A stretch of 64,000 nucleotides of DNA, from the NCBI GenBank assembly GCA_950022295.1, contig OX465596.1, forward strand, positions 2,480,001 through 2,544,000. Direction: 5' to 3'. The position numbers were made by a program, and so were the translations under genes. The notes under the pieces were generated by a model. It did no database searches. It was not told the origin of the DNA and saw nothing but the letters and a program-made list of their open reading frames with translations. The stretch comes from Bromus sterilis. Its lineage: Eukaryota; Streptophyta; Magnoliopsida; Poales; Poaceae. Shown in pieces: positions 1 through 12,089 of this stretch (position 1 is the stretch's first letter; every line of letters starts with the position of its first letter).

Positions 1-3000
1 GCTCCTCACGGCGCCCCAGTGCGCGCGTTTGACTCACGGGCGTTCTAGCTTTCGAACGCGCCAAGTCCCAGCCCAAGCCGTGCCCCCTAGCCTCGTCTAC
101 GACCTCGCCGGTTCTCTGTTTCCGCCAGAGTAGTCGCCGCTGTCGCTCCCGACCTCCCCTCGAGCCCCAGCTTGCACCGTTCGACGCGCGGCAACCCCAG
201 CAACCCAGCCATGGCCTTCTCTTCCTCTCCCGTGGCCCCTAGCCGATTCCGGCGAGGGCGCCGCCGTGGCCAGGCCACCGGCGTCAAGCCGCCGGTGGGT
301 TAACCCTAACCCCGTGCTTAGCCCCCCCTAGAGCCGATGACAAGTGGGCCCTGGCCCCCCTTAATCCCCTGGTTAGTTTAAACTAACCGGGTTAACTAAC
401 CCTGGGGCTGACAGGCCGGCCCCACTGGTCAGACCCCCCCTGACGTCACCCTTGCGCAAGCCTGACGCAGTAAATCGATTAATTGATTTATATAAATCCA
501 GAAAATCCAGAAAAAGGCTGAAACTTTGGAAATTCATAGAAAATTCATATTAACTCCAAATTTAACAAATAATATATGAAAAATGATCAGGAGAAAATAA
601 GCTATCCAAATTTCCAAATTTCAACGATGTTTGAGTTGAAATTAAAAGGGGACCAGTAGCTTTTGCTATTTGGTTTAAATTGAATTAAATCAAATTCATT
701 TCAAATGCTTTTGCAATTTGAACCATAGCAACATACCACATTATACTTGAACTTCAGAGGCATATCATACACATTTCAAAATGAATTACATTGATCCAAC
801 AATAGCATTTGTAACTTGGCTAAATTGAATTCAAATTGGAGTTTGAATTTGCAATTCATTTGCAATATACTCCATTTAAATGAAATTGCCTCACACATCA
901 GAAGCATATACATCAAGTTTCAACCTTCAACCATGTGATTGTGCATTGTATTTACTTTGCTACCTTGCTTGTTGTTTGTCGAGTAGATGTGGAACCGGAA
1001 CAGCAGGCTGCCCCCTTCGTTGAAGACCTCGAACCCGAACCTCGTCAGCAAGGCAAGCAAACCCCCATTGATCATATCGATAAAATCCCACTTCCCTCTC
1101 ATGTGTCGCTTATGCATTGTATAGGATGATTACCATGCTACGTTTCTACCGCATAGATGAACCCATTCCTTTGCATGACCTACCATTTGTCACAGTAGTA
1201 AGCAAACCACAATCCTAGCAAATGTAGGAGTTGATTGATATCATGTGGCCCCTGCAATTGTTACTGCTTATTGCATGCTTAGAGTGATACAATGTTGATA
1301 TTGTTATGTGAGTCGGGATGGTAGTGATCATGGTGATGATGGTGGATAGGTGTTGGTGAATCTACCCTAATACAAGGTGAACGATGAGAGGCTGTGTAGG
1401 AGTACACAGTGGGTTGTCTCGTTGAACACCGCCCTAAGTCCGAGTTATTGTGTGGTGATCCAAGATGAAGAGTACAACCACACATTGGGCTCACTGACCC
1501 CTCTCAGCTTACTAACTCATCCCCTTCGATGTCCAGATGTCGCAATAGTTCGGAGTTCTGGTAGGTTTGTGGCCTGGCTGCTAAGTGAGAGAACGGCTCA
1601 ACCGAGACCGGCTTATGCACCACGCACACATCATCTGGGTCCACTTCGGTAAACCGGCCGGGTTCACGATAGTGGTAGCCAACCCAGGTAGGCGGCTCTC
1701 TTGGACTAGATCGGCTATGAGGTAACAGTTGTGGTGAGCATCCTCGCTGACACCCCTTGAATGGTGTCGATATCAAAGGCGGTAACCGATGGTCATGTGT
1801 GTGTACCGGTACACCCCTGCAGGGTTAACAAAACTATTTGAATAGCCGCGTCCGCGGTTATGGACTGCTTGGAAAGCTTAGGTTGATTATTAGACAACTT
1901 GAACTGGATACTTCTAAAACACACCAAGATAAGTGTAAGTGCTATGGAGTGCTTTCTCGTGGGGAAGTCGAGGAAGGCACCATAGTGGTGTAATTGTTTG
2001 GAGAAAGTAGTAGACTCGTGTACGCTTCTTACCTCAAAGTCTGGTACTCGTAGTTCAGGACTAGCCAAGTCAAAGCTGGCACTTCTGCAAGTGAACCCCA
2101 CCTCCCTTTACCTTGATACATGTGCATGAGTAGTATAGCTCCTATGTAAGTCTTGCTGAGTACGACTTTGTACTCACGTTTTCTTATTCTATTGTTTAGA
2201 TGAACCCACTGACCCCGAAGGTGGCTTCTTCATCGAGCTCGACGACTGAAGACCAAGCTAGTGTAGTCCCAGTCAGACGACTGGTTCCCTCGTGGAGGGC
2301 TTGTGTTTAAATAAGGCTTCTTAAGCCATTTGTTAAACTTGCCTGTACTCAGACCTACTTTGCTTCCGCTTGTTTGTTGTAATGTTGGATCACATGCTTG
2401 TGATCTCTGTGTGCACTCTGTAAGAGTTATCAATAAAATGTATACTTTGTAGAGAATTGCAATGATACCTGCTGTTCATACAAGGCATGTGTGCTGCGTG
2501 TATGTTTATGACATGCATGCCTTTGTATGGGTTTTCGAGACCTTAGTTGTGATCTGGCTGGCGGTCTTTTATACACCAAGTGGCCCTTAGATGTGCGCAG
2601 CTTGGGGCATCGCGATGCGATTGTTCGAGACTCTGTCTCGTGCACACTTTGATGTATGATTGAGCCCGCCCTAGACCCCTACTAAGTGATCGGGATGGAG
2701 TAAGTCTATGTAAGAGTTATGGGATAGTCGATAGTATGGTTGAGGCGACTTGTCTGCGAATATGGGAGTTCATCACCCATATCATTAGACCTGTGTGCGG
2801 ACGATGAGGACCCATCTCAGTTGATCATCCGGCCTGGATGGGATGCCCCTCACGTACGATGCTTTCCGAGAACATTCTGTGCTTGGCCTTGTCTGCTTAG
2901 ACAAGTGGGTACGGTTCTCGGCTCTCCATATGACTATGTCGTAGTGGGACTTACATACGCTAACCCCGGGTCCCGACATTACTGACGATCCATCAAAAAA

Positions 3001-3110
3001 TTTCCAGTACCGAACGGTGTCAGATATTGCAAATTCTTTATGCAAATGGCTTAAAACTGAACCTAAAGACAAAAATGACACCTATGAACTGAAACTGGGC
3101 GGACGGGTTC
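1..3110. mobile_element. Decayed LTR-retrotransposon-like noncoding block
   Basis: No host gene is visible. The block runs from a GC-rich start through an AT-rich stretch (480-900) into mixed-composition DNA to about 3000. Style and phrases resemble the non-coding internal and LTR parts of large Triticeae Gypsy-like elements, but I see no gag/pol frame, no primer-binding site and no pair of LTRs, so family and ends are open. All frames here are short and unconvincing. This assignment rests on recognition only. Confidence 0.45.
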
Positions 3111-3429
3111 AGATAACACCGGCTAGAGGGGTGAGGGCAACTCCAACGCGCCGATGCAAACGGATGTGCATTTTGTCCGATTTCTGTTCGTTCGCGTCGG
3201 CACACGAACCATTGCCCGCGTGTGTCCGTGTTTTCCTGGACGCGCCGCCAAACGCCTGGACGCATTTCGTCTATGCCAATAAAAGGGCAATGTCATTCCC
3301 ATGCCAGCGGCCATGCACGGTCGCGCGCTGGCAACAAAAAATATAGAGTTTGCGCCACAAGTTTAAGTTAGCAACACATGTCTTCGTCACAATCAAAAAA
3401 TTGCCCAGCCCCTCACACGGGCGTCACCG

Positions 3430-3730
3430 ATCAATCATCCGAAGCTTCTTGAACCACGGGCGCTTCCTTGAAGATATGGTCATCAAGTCGACCTTCATAA
3501 TCTCCATTTGTTTCGCCATAACCGCGAACTTCACTTGCTTCTCTCCGTTCTCAAGTTTCTGCTTTAGAATTTCGAGATAAGCCTTTCGTTCTCAAGTTTC
3601 TTCTTTAGAATCTCGAGATAAGCCTTCATTTGTTCCTACTTCTCTTGGAGTTTCTTGTCTTCTTTCACCTCCTTGCTCATGACTAAATATTTCATGGTTT
3701 CTTGCAAATCAAGTTTGGAGGTTTTTTTTG
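3430..3730 (-). pseudogene. C-terminal remnant of the same SANT/NAM-associated ORF
   Basis: Read on the minus strand, 3720 down to about 3430 gives a charged coiled-coil-like tail (KYLVMSKEVKEDKKLQEK, stop, EQMKAYLEILK) of the kind that ends these ORFs. There is an internal stop, and a partly duplicated stretch (3560-3590 versus 3590-3630). It lies about 2.7 kb from the N-terminal part because CACTA and Helitron DNA sits between them. A similar tail fragment occurs at 50740-50972. Confidence 0.5.
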
Positions 3731-3859
3731 TCCTCTTGGCCTCTTCTCATCCTCACCATGCTCAACCACGGCCGACGGTCCTTTTTTGGCCTTTAGTGCG
3801 CATCCAGGCACTTTAAATTTTGAATTTTGAATCTGGATCTGGAAAACAATTTTTTATTT

Positions 3860-4565
3860 TTTTTCTTAATCTCAGGTTAGTATGGTTAATGCTCGGTCAC
3901 TATGCTTAATCTCAGGTCAAACTAACCTCCATGGTCAAACTTCCCCGAGGGTCACCCATCCTAGCACTCCTCCAGCCCCAGCACGCTTAACTTCTCGGTT
4001 CTATTCAACTCCCACTCCAGCTCACCTAGCAGGCACTTGTTGATATATCTATCATATAAATCCTATTGAATCATGTTGATGTCTAGGACCTTTTTTATGT
4101 TCATGGGTGTGCTATAATTTTCAATATTTTTTTGAAAACTTTCTCGATGGGACCATTAGCATATTTTGAACTTTTTAAAAAAAATGAATTTTTTTTTAAT
4201 GTTACTAGCTAAAATTTTCAACTTTTTTTGAAACTTCCCGATCGGTCCTCTAGCCTATTTTGAATTTCTTTTAAAAAAATAAAAAAATCAAATTTTTTTC
4301 CTGTTACCAGTGGCGCATTTTTACTAAGTTAAAAAAAAATCATTTTTTTGTCTCTAGATCTTCAAATGCCAGTAACTTTTTTCTGTTAGGTTTTTGAGGA
4401 TTCTAAAAATGTTCAACGGGTTTCATCCCGTTGAATTTGGATATAATTTTTCGAGTAGATGATTTTTCGTATAAAAACCTTTTTCATCGGAGGTCGTATG
4501 CAAAAGTTATGCCTACAAAATTCTCGAGAGATTTGCAAAAAAAAATCGAAATTCATATTTGTAAA
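3860..4565. mobile_element. Probable internal part of a CACTA element
   Basis: AT-rich DNA with T-rich homopolymers and a passage around 4420-4520 resembling sequence commonly found just inside CACTA subterminal repeats in cereals. It is separated from the CACTA end at 5215-5644 by a Helitron inserted at 4566-5126. No coding frame is visible and the left CACTA terminus was not found. The left boundary is approximate. Confidence 0.35.
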
Positions 4566-5126
4566 TTTATAATACCTAAATAGTTCATCGCCACTAACCT
4601 ATCTATCTTGACATGCAAGCTATCCACATCATCAAGTAGGTCCACCATGCAAAAAAATCCACTAACTATGCACATGCTTCCATTAATTGCATGCAAATGC
4701 AACCTAAATAAATAATAACCTTTTATGCACTTAGCCTCACAATTTATAAGAGACTTTTTTTATAAAAAAACAAATTATGATTTATCTCATATTTTATTTT
4801 TCTATGCACATCTATAATTGATATTATTGATTTAGGCTTAGCCAATGGTGAAGATGTCTCCACTATCTCTACTCAACATTATTTTCATCTCATATTGTCT
4901 CTCACCATATATTATCAAGCTAATAAATTAACAAAACAAAAATCATACTCATTTTTTGGGTTTTCATCAAATTTCTTACATTTTTGCTTTAAACAGTATT
5001 GATTTCAAAAGAGAATTTATAATCAAATTATATCACACTTAATATTTTTCTCATATTTCAAAAAACCATTTTTCTTATATTTTTTCTCTGAAAAATTCCC
5101 GCAGCAACGCGCGGGGTATCATCTAG
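4566..5126 (+). mobile_element. Short non-autonomous Helitron, copy 1
   Basis: The 3' end has a GC hairpin (CCCGC ... GCGGG, about 5100-5114) followed by GGTATCATCTAG, the CTAG-type Helitron terminus at 5126. The start is a decayed TCTA-type end (TTTATAATACC). The flanks are A at 4565 and T at 5127, as expected for insertion between A and T. The body is AT-rich without a RepHel frame. It is clearly related to the copies at 5777-6332 and 52473-52866. Confidence 0.7.
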
Positions 5127-5214
5127 TTTTCTTAACAACTAGACCACATATCATATGGGAAACTTATTTCTTTTATTTTTTTGACATATCTATCATTTTC
5201 TTTTATTTTTTTCA

Positions 5215-5644
5215 AATTGAAAAGGCGGTCCACTGGGGGGTGTATTTGGGAATTTACCCTCGCAGTTTTTGCTTAGTAGTTGCGCATATGCAAGATGCGC
5301 CACCCCTAAGAGCTTATGGGTGGCGCATTCTGAATGCGCCACTAATAATTCCTTAGGGGTGGCGCATTATGCGCCACCCATAAGCTCTTAGGGGTGACGC
5401 ATTTCCAAAATGCGCCACCTATAAGGTTCTTAGGGGTGGCGCATTTCTTCAAATGCGCCACGTATAAGGGGATCCAAGGCTGGCCCACTCTTAGGGGTGG
5501 CACATTTGGAGAAATGCGCCGCCTATAAGAGCTTATGGGTGGCGCATTTTTTACCAGTGTGCCACCTCTTACAACATAGTGGCGCATTACATATAAAATG
5601 CGCCACTAATAAGGTTTCCATGTATAGCTATTTCTCTAGTAGTG
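5215..5644 (-). mobile_element. CACTA transposon terminus with palindromic subterminal repeats
   Basis: The right end, read on the minus strand, begins CACTACTAGAGAAATAGC (5644 downwards), the canonical CACTA terminus. From 5290 to 5615 lies an array of about eight inverted units GGTGGCGCATTT ... AATGCGCCACC joined by TAAG/CTTA spacers. Such arrays are the binding sites of the TNPA-type protein in this superfamily. No transposase frame remains nearby and the opposite terminus is missing, so this is a remnant. Confidence 0.8.
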
Positions 5645-5776
5645 ATATGTTCCAACAATGGGTGAGGGTGAATGACTTGTTGGCATATTGAACTTTGAAC
5701 AATTCCAAAACTTGGAAAGCCTACACACAATGATCATAGACACAATTCAATGCGCTGGGCGCGACAGTGGCAATAA

Positions 5777-6332
5777 TCTACAATACCTAAATAGTCCATC
5801 CTCACTAATGTATTTATCTTGACATGCAAGCTATCAACATCATCAAGTAGGTCCATCATGCAAAAACTCTTTTTCACTAATTCTTCATGCACATGTTCCC
5901 ATTAACTCTGCATGCGCATGCAACTAAATAAATAATAACTTTTTATGCACTTATCATAATGATTTATTAGTGATTTTTTATTAAAGAAAATCAAATTATG
6001 ATTTATCTTATGTTTTATTTTTTATGCACATCTATAATTGTTATAATTGTTTTAGATTTAGCCAAGGGTGGAGATGTCTCCGCTATCTTTACTCAACGTT
6101 TTTCTCATCATATATCATCTCTCCAATATATTGTGAAGGTAAAAACTTAACAAAATAAAAATAACAGTCGTTTTGGATTTTTTATCAAGATTTCTTAGAT
6201 TTTTGCTCTAAATAATATGTGTTTCAAAAAGAAGTGATAATAAAATTATATTTTGTTTATATCACTTTTATATTTTTAAACATGACATTATTTCTTAATA
6301 ATTCACGCAACAACGCGCGGGGTATCATCTAG
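5777..6332 (+). mobile_element. Short non-autonomous Helitron, copy 2
   Basis: Begins TCTACAATACC after A (5776) and ends with a GCAACGCGCGGGGTATC segment and CTAG at 6329-6332, followed by T (6333). Length is 556 bp, close to copy 1 (561 bp) with extended similarity. No coding frame. It sits inside the SANT/NAM-type element between the CACTA end and the ORF remnant. Confidence 0.75.
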
Positions 6333-6429
6333 TTTAATAAAGGCGCATGTTGTGGCAACAATTTAATGCGATGGACGAACGCTGGGCGCACCAGTAGCAT
6401 GGCAACATCAAATGCAAGCTAGTGTAGAT

Positions 6430-7694
6430 GATTATACCATGTCCCCGACGCCTAGGCCACTGACGGGACGATTTTCGATGGTCTCGAGGGTGGCGCAAAA
6501 CTTGTTGCACTCCTGTTGAATCAATCCCCATCTCTTCTTGAGGGATTCCTCCGTTCCGTTGCTTTCCATTTGGTACAGAAGAAACATCTCGCGCTCGTGA
6601 TAGTAGGCATAGATGCGTTACCAAAACATCGATCCTTTTTGCTCGGCGCCGGTCTTGGGGTTTTTGACAATATATGTCCAACCATGACAAAGAAGTCCAT
6701 CTTCCTTTGTGGTGAACGCCTTGTTGCGGATGGTTTGGCCCCTTTTTGTGTGCTCTTGCTTGTTGGGTGAGCTCATCACTAAATGTCAACGGTTCGGCTG
6801 CAATGTCCACACCATCTTCGGTCTCTCCCTCGCGCCATTCGTCTTCAGCGCCGGGGCCATGCAAGACACCATTATCGTCGTTGAAGAACTCAGCGTTGGC
6901 GTCCATCTCCTCATCTTGCGGGAAGGCGCGGCCGTCTTGGCTTTGCGTCTCACCAAGGTCGACGGCCTCTTGGGGACCACCCTCAAAGATGAGTTGTTCC
7001 ATGAGCATCTCGGCGTAGCGCCCGATTGTGGCGCTGTCGACTTTGGCTTGGGCGCTGGCATTTCGTCAAACAACTTGCGGGGCACCGGGAAACCGTCGAT
7101 GGAGAACTCCCTTGGGCGCTTCTTTCGTGCCGCGGAGCCACTGGTCTCGTCACCAACGGGGTCGGCGTTGAGATCGACGTCGATGGCGCACACCGGAGGC
7201 GGTATCATCATCGTTGGCGCCTCCATCATCACCTCCGCGCGAGGTGTCATGCGGCGTGGTCGACAAGCTCGACGCCACAGAAGTGCTCTGCGACGTCGCG
7301 GACGTGCGCGGGCGGACAAGCCCGTGCCACTCACGGCGGCCATGGCGGCAACGGCCATGGCCTCGTTGGCGGGGTTGCGGACGTATCCCGCCCTGTATAA
7401 AGCTTACGCCGCCGCTTTTTGCGTGATGACCTTCTTCTCCCGCTCCATGGCTTCGGCCTTGGCTTTGGTGGCGATGGATTCGACGGCGGCGATGGCGTCT
7501 CTCGCGGCCGCGGCCTTGCGCCGATCGGCTCTTTTGGCCGACACCAAGCTCCTGTTCCACGCCGCCTCCGTCGACGTCACCTCCTTTTTGGGTTTCTTCG
7601 GACGCTTGGGACCGGCGACGGACTCGGCGGGCGCAGCGAGGGCGGTGGGCTCGTAGGGGGCGGCGTCGGCACTAATATTTGGCTTGGTCTCCAT
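6430..7694 (-). pseudogene. SANT/NAM-associated transposon ORF, N-terminal part, broken
   Basis: The frame opens at 7694 (METKPNISADAAP...), lysine/arginine-rich, and meets a TAA at 7404-7406; the same frame then resumes (DLNADPVGDETSG, KLFDEMP) to about 7010, where it shifts to the frame reading MLMEQLIFEGGPQEA...ETQSQDGRAFPQDE. A second shift near 6760 gives a trihelix/SANT-like stretch (RNKAFTTKEDGLL, then FW, a stop, RIYAYYHERE), followed by QQECNKFCATLETIENRPVS. This matches the layout of the abundant cereal proteins often labelled NAM-associated C-terminal or Myb/SANT-like, which accompany PIF-type transposons. At least one stop and two frameshifts make it non-functional. Confidence 0.65.
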
Positions 7695-7951
7695 GATCAG
7701 GAACGCGGAAAGCTTTGGGAGAGAATGAAAGAAAATGTGGCGCTATATGTGGCCGACGTGTAGGCCAGTGGAGTACAAGGGCGGGCGCCCGTGCGTGCCC
7801 ACGCCGACATAAATCCAATCTAAATTTTGACCGAAAATGAGTCGCGATGGACGTCTTTTTGCCTCGGTGTGTTGGGCCGCGATTTCTGTCCGATGGAAAC
7901 GAACGAAATTAAACAAAAAGGAACAAATGTGTCGGCTAGTTGGAGTTGCCC

Positions 7952-9590
7952 AGGCCCTTGGGTCTTGGCGCTGGCCACGTGTCAACACGGTTTTAAGTCC
8001 TTTTTTTTTGCGCCAAAAACCCGGTTTTAAGTCGATAGCAAAAGTTATCCAAATCAAAATCACCTACCGCTGCAGCTGATAGAATAAACTTTTAATTTCC
8101 ATTGCCAGAATAATAACTGAAGGCATATCCTCTTCCACTTCCAGGTCGTGCTGCATTAGCCAAGAGAACTGCAGTGATTTTCAGATTCCATGGAACAAAC
8201 TGGTGGTTTCTATTTCATCCACAGAGTCCACCAGCAAAAGCATTGAGGAGCATATATGTTAGGCACACTTGATACACCAATTGTACCACAAAAGATTTTC
8301 ACACAGCCAACCTACTGGAAAAAACATTCGACGTTCTCCAGAAAAAGAAACGGAAACTATTCAATTCGAATATAATGAACGGCAGAGCTTCCACAAAACT
8401 AGCTTTAAGCGAACCCATTTACACCAGCAATAGTTCTTCACGTTCACGACAGATTGATGAGCTGAGGAATGACTCTTCCGCTTCACGAAATTCCAGATTT
8501 CCCTTGTATTGTATAAAATTGAAATCCATGCCATAGCTTGCTCGTTTGGTATTTTCCTGAATCCATGTTGTAAAGTGCTTTCCTTAGACATATCACTGGT
8601 AAGGACAACAGCGGGTAAGCATTACCTATAATAAAATGAAGGCAATTAGTATCCAATTCCCATATCCATATGAACATTAAGAAGGGACAAAAACTGTCTG
8701 TTTCACCAGTGACCCCAAACATACATGTTGTAATACATGTTCAATGAGTTTGCGATAATGCCACATGTGAACACCCTTTAAATACTGATTGGTGCAAGAC
8801 AAGTCAATGAGTTCACGGATTGGCGACATGAGCAATCCATATCTTGGAATCTAATCAACAGCTAGAACAACAGATATCTCTTACTTTGTGCCCAGTCTGC
8901 AACATCATAATGTTTTAGATTTCTTACAGATTTGCAATTCCTGGGTATCTATGACATATATATCTGTACAGTCTTTCTAATATAATGAAAGGCCACACTT
9001 CAAGAAGCACAATATCTAAAAAAGAAGGAAAAACTATGCCTCCTGAACAAATCTGTCACAATTTGTTTTATTTTTTGTTGTTATTCACAAAGTATCCATA
9101 AGCAATAGACAACGCTAAAACATATGAAAGTTGAGAAAGCCGTCTGTAAGATAAGAGATGCCCACAAGATGGGTCATTGACTCAAAACACAAATCTCAAA
9201 ACTAGCCGCGTGAAAATGAGCTTTGAATCTGAAACTGTGACTGTTGGAGGTTACTACGTACAAACAGGTGGTAAGACAGAGTTGTACAATACAAACTTTA
9301 GATTCTCTTTTTTTTCAAAAAAAATCTGTAGATTCTGGTAGACTATATCAAACATTCAAACTACTAAAGTTACTCATATTCTTTAAAAAGAAATTATACA
9401 AAATTATGGCAGATAAGCATTCGAATTTTTTTACTGCGCATATCTACCAGTGTACACTGACAAAACCTTATGCTTTGGAGAATTAAAAAGAATGTGACAA
9501 AGCAGTCTGTTAGCTTGATGATCCAAACACATGGTGTGAACAGAACACTGGAAAACAAGGAGACAGACTTACTTTGCAAGTTTGTAACGT
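7952..9590. other. Region downstream of ICMT; possible 3' UTR, no gene seen
   Basis: Low-GC DNA with only short frames (for example 8361-8722 minus) that match nothing I recognise. It lies 3' of the minus-strand ICMT stop codon (9591), so part of it may be 3' UTR, perhaps with spliced segments. No transposon ends were recognised. Confidence 0.4.
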
Positions 9591-11515
9591 TCAGTTTATA
9601 AATGGTAACCCTGAGTGCACTTTCCGAGCATATTCTTCATATTGAGAACCAAAAAATTGCCTCAAGAAAAATTCTTCGTATCTGGTCTCGAGTGAAAGGA
9701 TCACAATAAAACAAGAGCAGAAGCACACAAAATAATATACTTAACTCTTATATGAAATATTCACATTAACTGGGGTATGAAAGGGCACATGGGGAGCCTA
9801 GGGTATAGAGGAAGAAACACGGTTCTTTTGGAAGGATACGGTATCCGCTTTGAAAAGAACCGCCACAACACCAATGCAAATGCAACTGTAGATACTGGAT
9901 TGCACAGCATAACCTGCGTTCCAACTGCCCATAGAAGAAAGCCTGTATACCCAGGATGTCGCATAAATCTGCACAATTAAGCTCAGACTTTAGCAACTGT
10001 AACAAGTTCTGCAGAACTATCACCATGTTTTTCATGTTGCAACAAAACATAATGTTTAAGTCGAAGCACATGTAAAGAAAGGCAACAACATTACTCAAGA
10101 CTATAAACATTGAATTGTGATGCAAGATATGTACCTATAAATTCCATGAGTTACCAACTGATGCTGGTCTTCATACTCAATCCGTATAACATGTGTAAAG
10201 GCACGTCCAGCTGTCACAACAGCAATTTTACGAACAATTTCACCAACAAGCACCATCAGAAGGCCAATATTACTGACAAACAGATGCCCTTTTATTCCTG
10301 GGAAGAAAAGGCTTTCTGTGAGGTGTTCCACCATCGCAAAACTCATTGCCAAAACATACTGCTTGCTGATAAGAAGTGCTGCATCAGAAGCGCATTAATT
10401 AGCTCACAACATCATCACGCAGCAAGTTACATAATGCAAATTGCAACTAAATGTTAAACAAAGAAGATAAATGAAATAAAGAAGCAGTCGCCAATCAATG
10501 CGCAATAGTGTTCTTTCATATTCTATTTGACCATCTCATGTATCAAGTTCATAAGCTGCAATTATGAATCTACTAATTGTGTCACCCTATAATCAGAACA
10601 GAAAAACGGTACAAATAGGGCTTCAGAAACAACAATTGCGACAAAACATGTCCCCTGGCGGGTGAACTAGAAGAGTTCCGAGCCAGGGTTAAGTGAACTA
10701 AAAAATGCAAGTTGGACAAATCAAGTTAGAATAACTATGTGTTATCATCCACAATTGGTACCATATAAAGATAAGTACACTATAATGGCTTATGAAGCAA
10801 AAAATTAGGAAACTGATTCATCAAACAAATTGAAATTTAATTGGTAAAATACTACTCTTAGAGGCACTCAAATTGTACTTTCTTCTTTTGGAGTTTGACA
10901 TCAACCTTTATTTCAGACTACCTACACTCATTCTTTCTGAGAACGGAGCGGTGGTCGGTTGGCTAGCACGCACTTCTGTAAGCTCATCCACCCGTGTTCG
11001 AGCCGCAGCCTCCGCAGGGCGCCTCACTTCTTCTAAAAGAACGTCGTGGGGGCTAGTCCCATGGGCCACTAAAAAAGAGATAGAAGTACTTGTTCTTTCT
11101 TATCCCCTAAATTGATCACAGTATAGCACTTGGTGCTTTCTTTCTGTTGAATTCTTCAGCTAAACCGAAAAATTCTTACGATTGGATATAGATCGACAGC
11201 ACAGGCATACAATGGTATTTTGTCAGTTCAATAACAATCACATACTACCAAACTAGGGAGCTGTAATCTGAGCATATATACATACAAGAATCAGGTGCCT
11301 CGGTAACGCCTTCTCTACTCTCCACTAGTATAATAAATATACTATACCTAGACAATTTCACAAGCACCGTGCTCTGGATGGCGAGAGGAGGCGGTTCACT
11401 CACAGGTGGCGGTGACGTTGCGGTGGCCGTGGAAGGCGGCGGCGAGGACGTACTCGGAGCCGTGGAAGAAGACCAGGGCGGCCGCGAACTGCCACGCCTG
11501 CGCCCGCGCCGCCAT
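9591..11515 (-). CDS. ICMT: Protein-S-isoprenylcysteine O-methyltransferase (ICMT/STE14)
   Basis: Methylates the carboxyl group of C-terminal prenylcysteine on CaaX proteins, using S-adenosylmethionine, in the ER membrane; in plants it affects abscisic acid signalling. Coding exons on the minus strand: 11404-11515, 10135-10378, 9840-9968, 9591-9681. All junctions are GT-AG, phases agree, total 576 nt and 191 aa; the plant enzymes are close to 197 aa. The start MAARAQAWQFAAA is the first ATG of a GC-rich exon. Seen motifs: hydrophobic segments through residues 10-110, GEIVRKIAVVTAGRAFTH, the cofactor-binding region RHPGYTGFLLWAVGTQ (from R122), CNPVSTVAFALV, and RIPYEEFFLRQFFG near the end (P162-Y163-E164-E165). 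The C-terminus GLPFIN fits the family. Intron 1 (about 1 kb) carries a SINE-like insert. A LINE lies 324 bp upstream of the ATG, head-to-head. No defects seen. Confidence 0.93.
10935..11085 (+). mobile_element. tRNA-derived SINE-like insert in ICMT intron 1
   Basis: A box-A-like stretch GTGGTCGGTTGGCTAGCACG (10951-10970) and, 23 nt later, a box-B-like GTGTTCGAGCCGC match an internal RNA polymerase III promoter. The following short body ends before an A-rich run at about 11070. The spacing fits tRNA-derived SINEs of cereals (Au-like). Ends are approximate and no target duplication was identified. It is antisense to the host gene. Confidence 0.5.
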
Positions 11516-11823
11516 GGGCAGAGCGGGGATCGATCTGGGGACCGGGGCTTGCGCTGGGGCTCAGGGCTTGGGCGGCGGGAAGAGATGCTCGGCGCTGGGG
11601 GAAGGAGATGCCGCCTGCGGAAGCTTCTGCTACTGCTAGGGACCTGGACGGCTGGGGGAAAAGCTTGGGGCGGCCATGGCGTGGTGTCGGGCCGCCGGGA
11701 CGGAAAAGCGACTTACTGTACGACGTGGTGGGCCGAATATGGCAGAGCTTTGTGGGTTTGTGGCCCAACTTTGACGCGGGTCATCAAAATTGACATCATC
11801 CCCTCAACAAAAAATTGACATCA
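11516..11823 (-). promoter_or_regulatory. ICMT 5' UTR and promoter-proximal region
   Basis: GC-rich DNA just upstream of the ICMT ATG, truncated at 11824 by the LINE target site. Any more distal promoter sequence now lies beyond the LINE, from 17381 onward. No TATA box can be assigned with confidence. Confidence 0.4.
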
Positions 11824-11838
11824 GATGAAAACACTTAT
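11824..11838. repeat. LINE target-site duplication, left copy
   Basis: GATGAAAACACTTAT, 15 bp, repeated exactly at 17366-17380 right after the A-rich LINE tail. It fixes both ends of the LINE. Confidence 0.95.
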
Positions 11839-12089
11839 CAATCCTATGAATTTCGTATCCCCTCACGTTAGGGTTCTTCTCCTCTGGCGGCGGCGACGCG
11901 AGTCCCCTCGTCTAGAGAACTTGTTTACCGCCGATCGTCCCCGCATCAAGCCTCCAGGGAGCCTTGGCTTCGAGGCAGGATTGGTGATCGGGCGCTTCTC
12001 TCTCACCTCTGGCCTTGGCGAGGGGTTGAGGTCTACACCAGATAGCCCGCTGTGATCCGGGCTAGGGTTTTTCTCATCAGCTAAGTTCG

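Larger units (their letters stand above)
3135..7951 (-). mobile_element. DNA transposon with 20-bp TIRs, SANT/NAM-associated ORF, PIF/Harbinger-like
   Basis: The left end GGGCAACTCCAACGCGCCGA (3135-3154) is matched in inverted form at 7932-7951, with two mismatches (GCG versus TAG region), and similarity continues inward (Cs/Gs around a TCCGATTTCTGT-like block). Between the ends lies a broken minus-strand ORF of the Myb/SANT-like, 'NAM-associated' kind, whose two halves are split by later insertions (CACTA remnant, two Helitrons). No transposase frame is seen, so the copy is non-autonomous or has lost it. No clear target duplication was found at the ends. The superfamily is inferred from the ORF type; the terminal repeats are seen directly. 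Confidence 0.6.

Noticed and set aside
298..320. TTAACCCTAACCCC resembling telomere repeat
   Set aside because: Only about two units, followed by unrelated sequence; not a telomeric or interstitial array.
6709..7656. Plus-strand 315-aa frame
   Set aside because: Antisense shadow of the SANT/NAM-associated ORF; composition follows the minus-strand gene.
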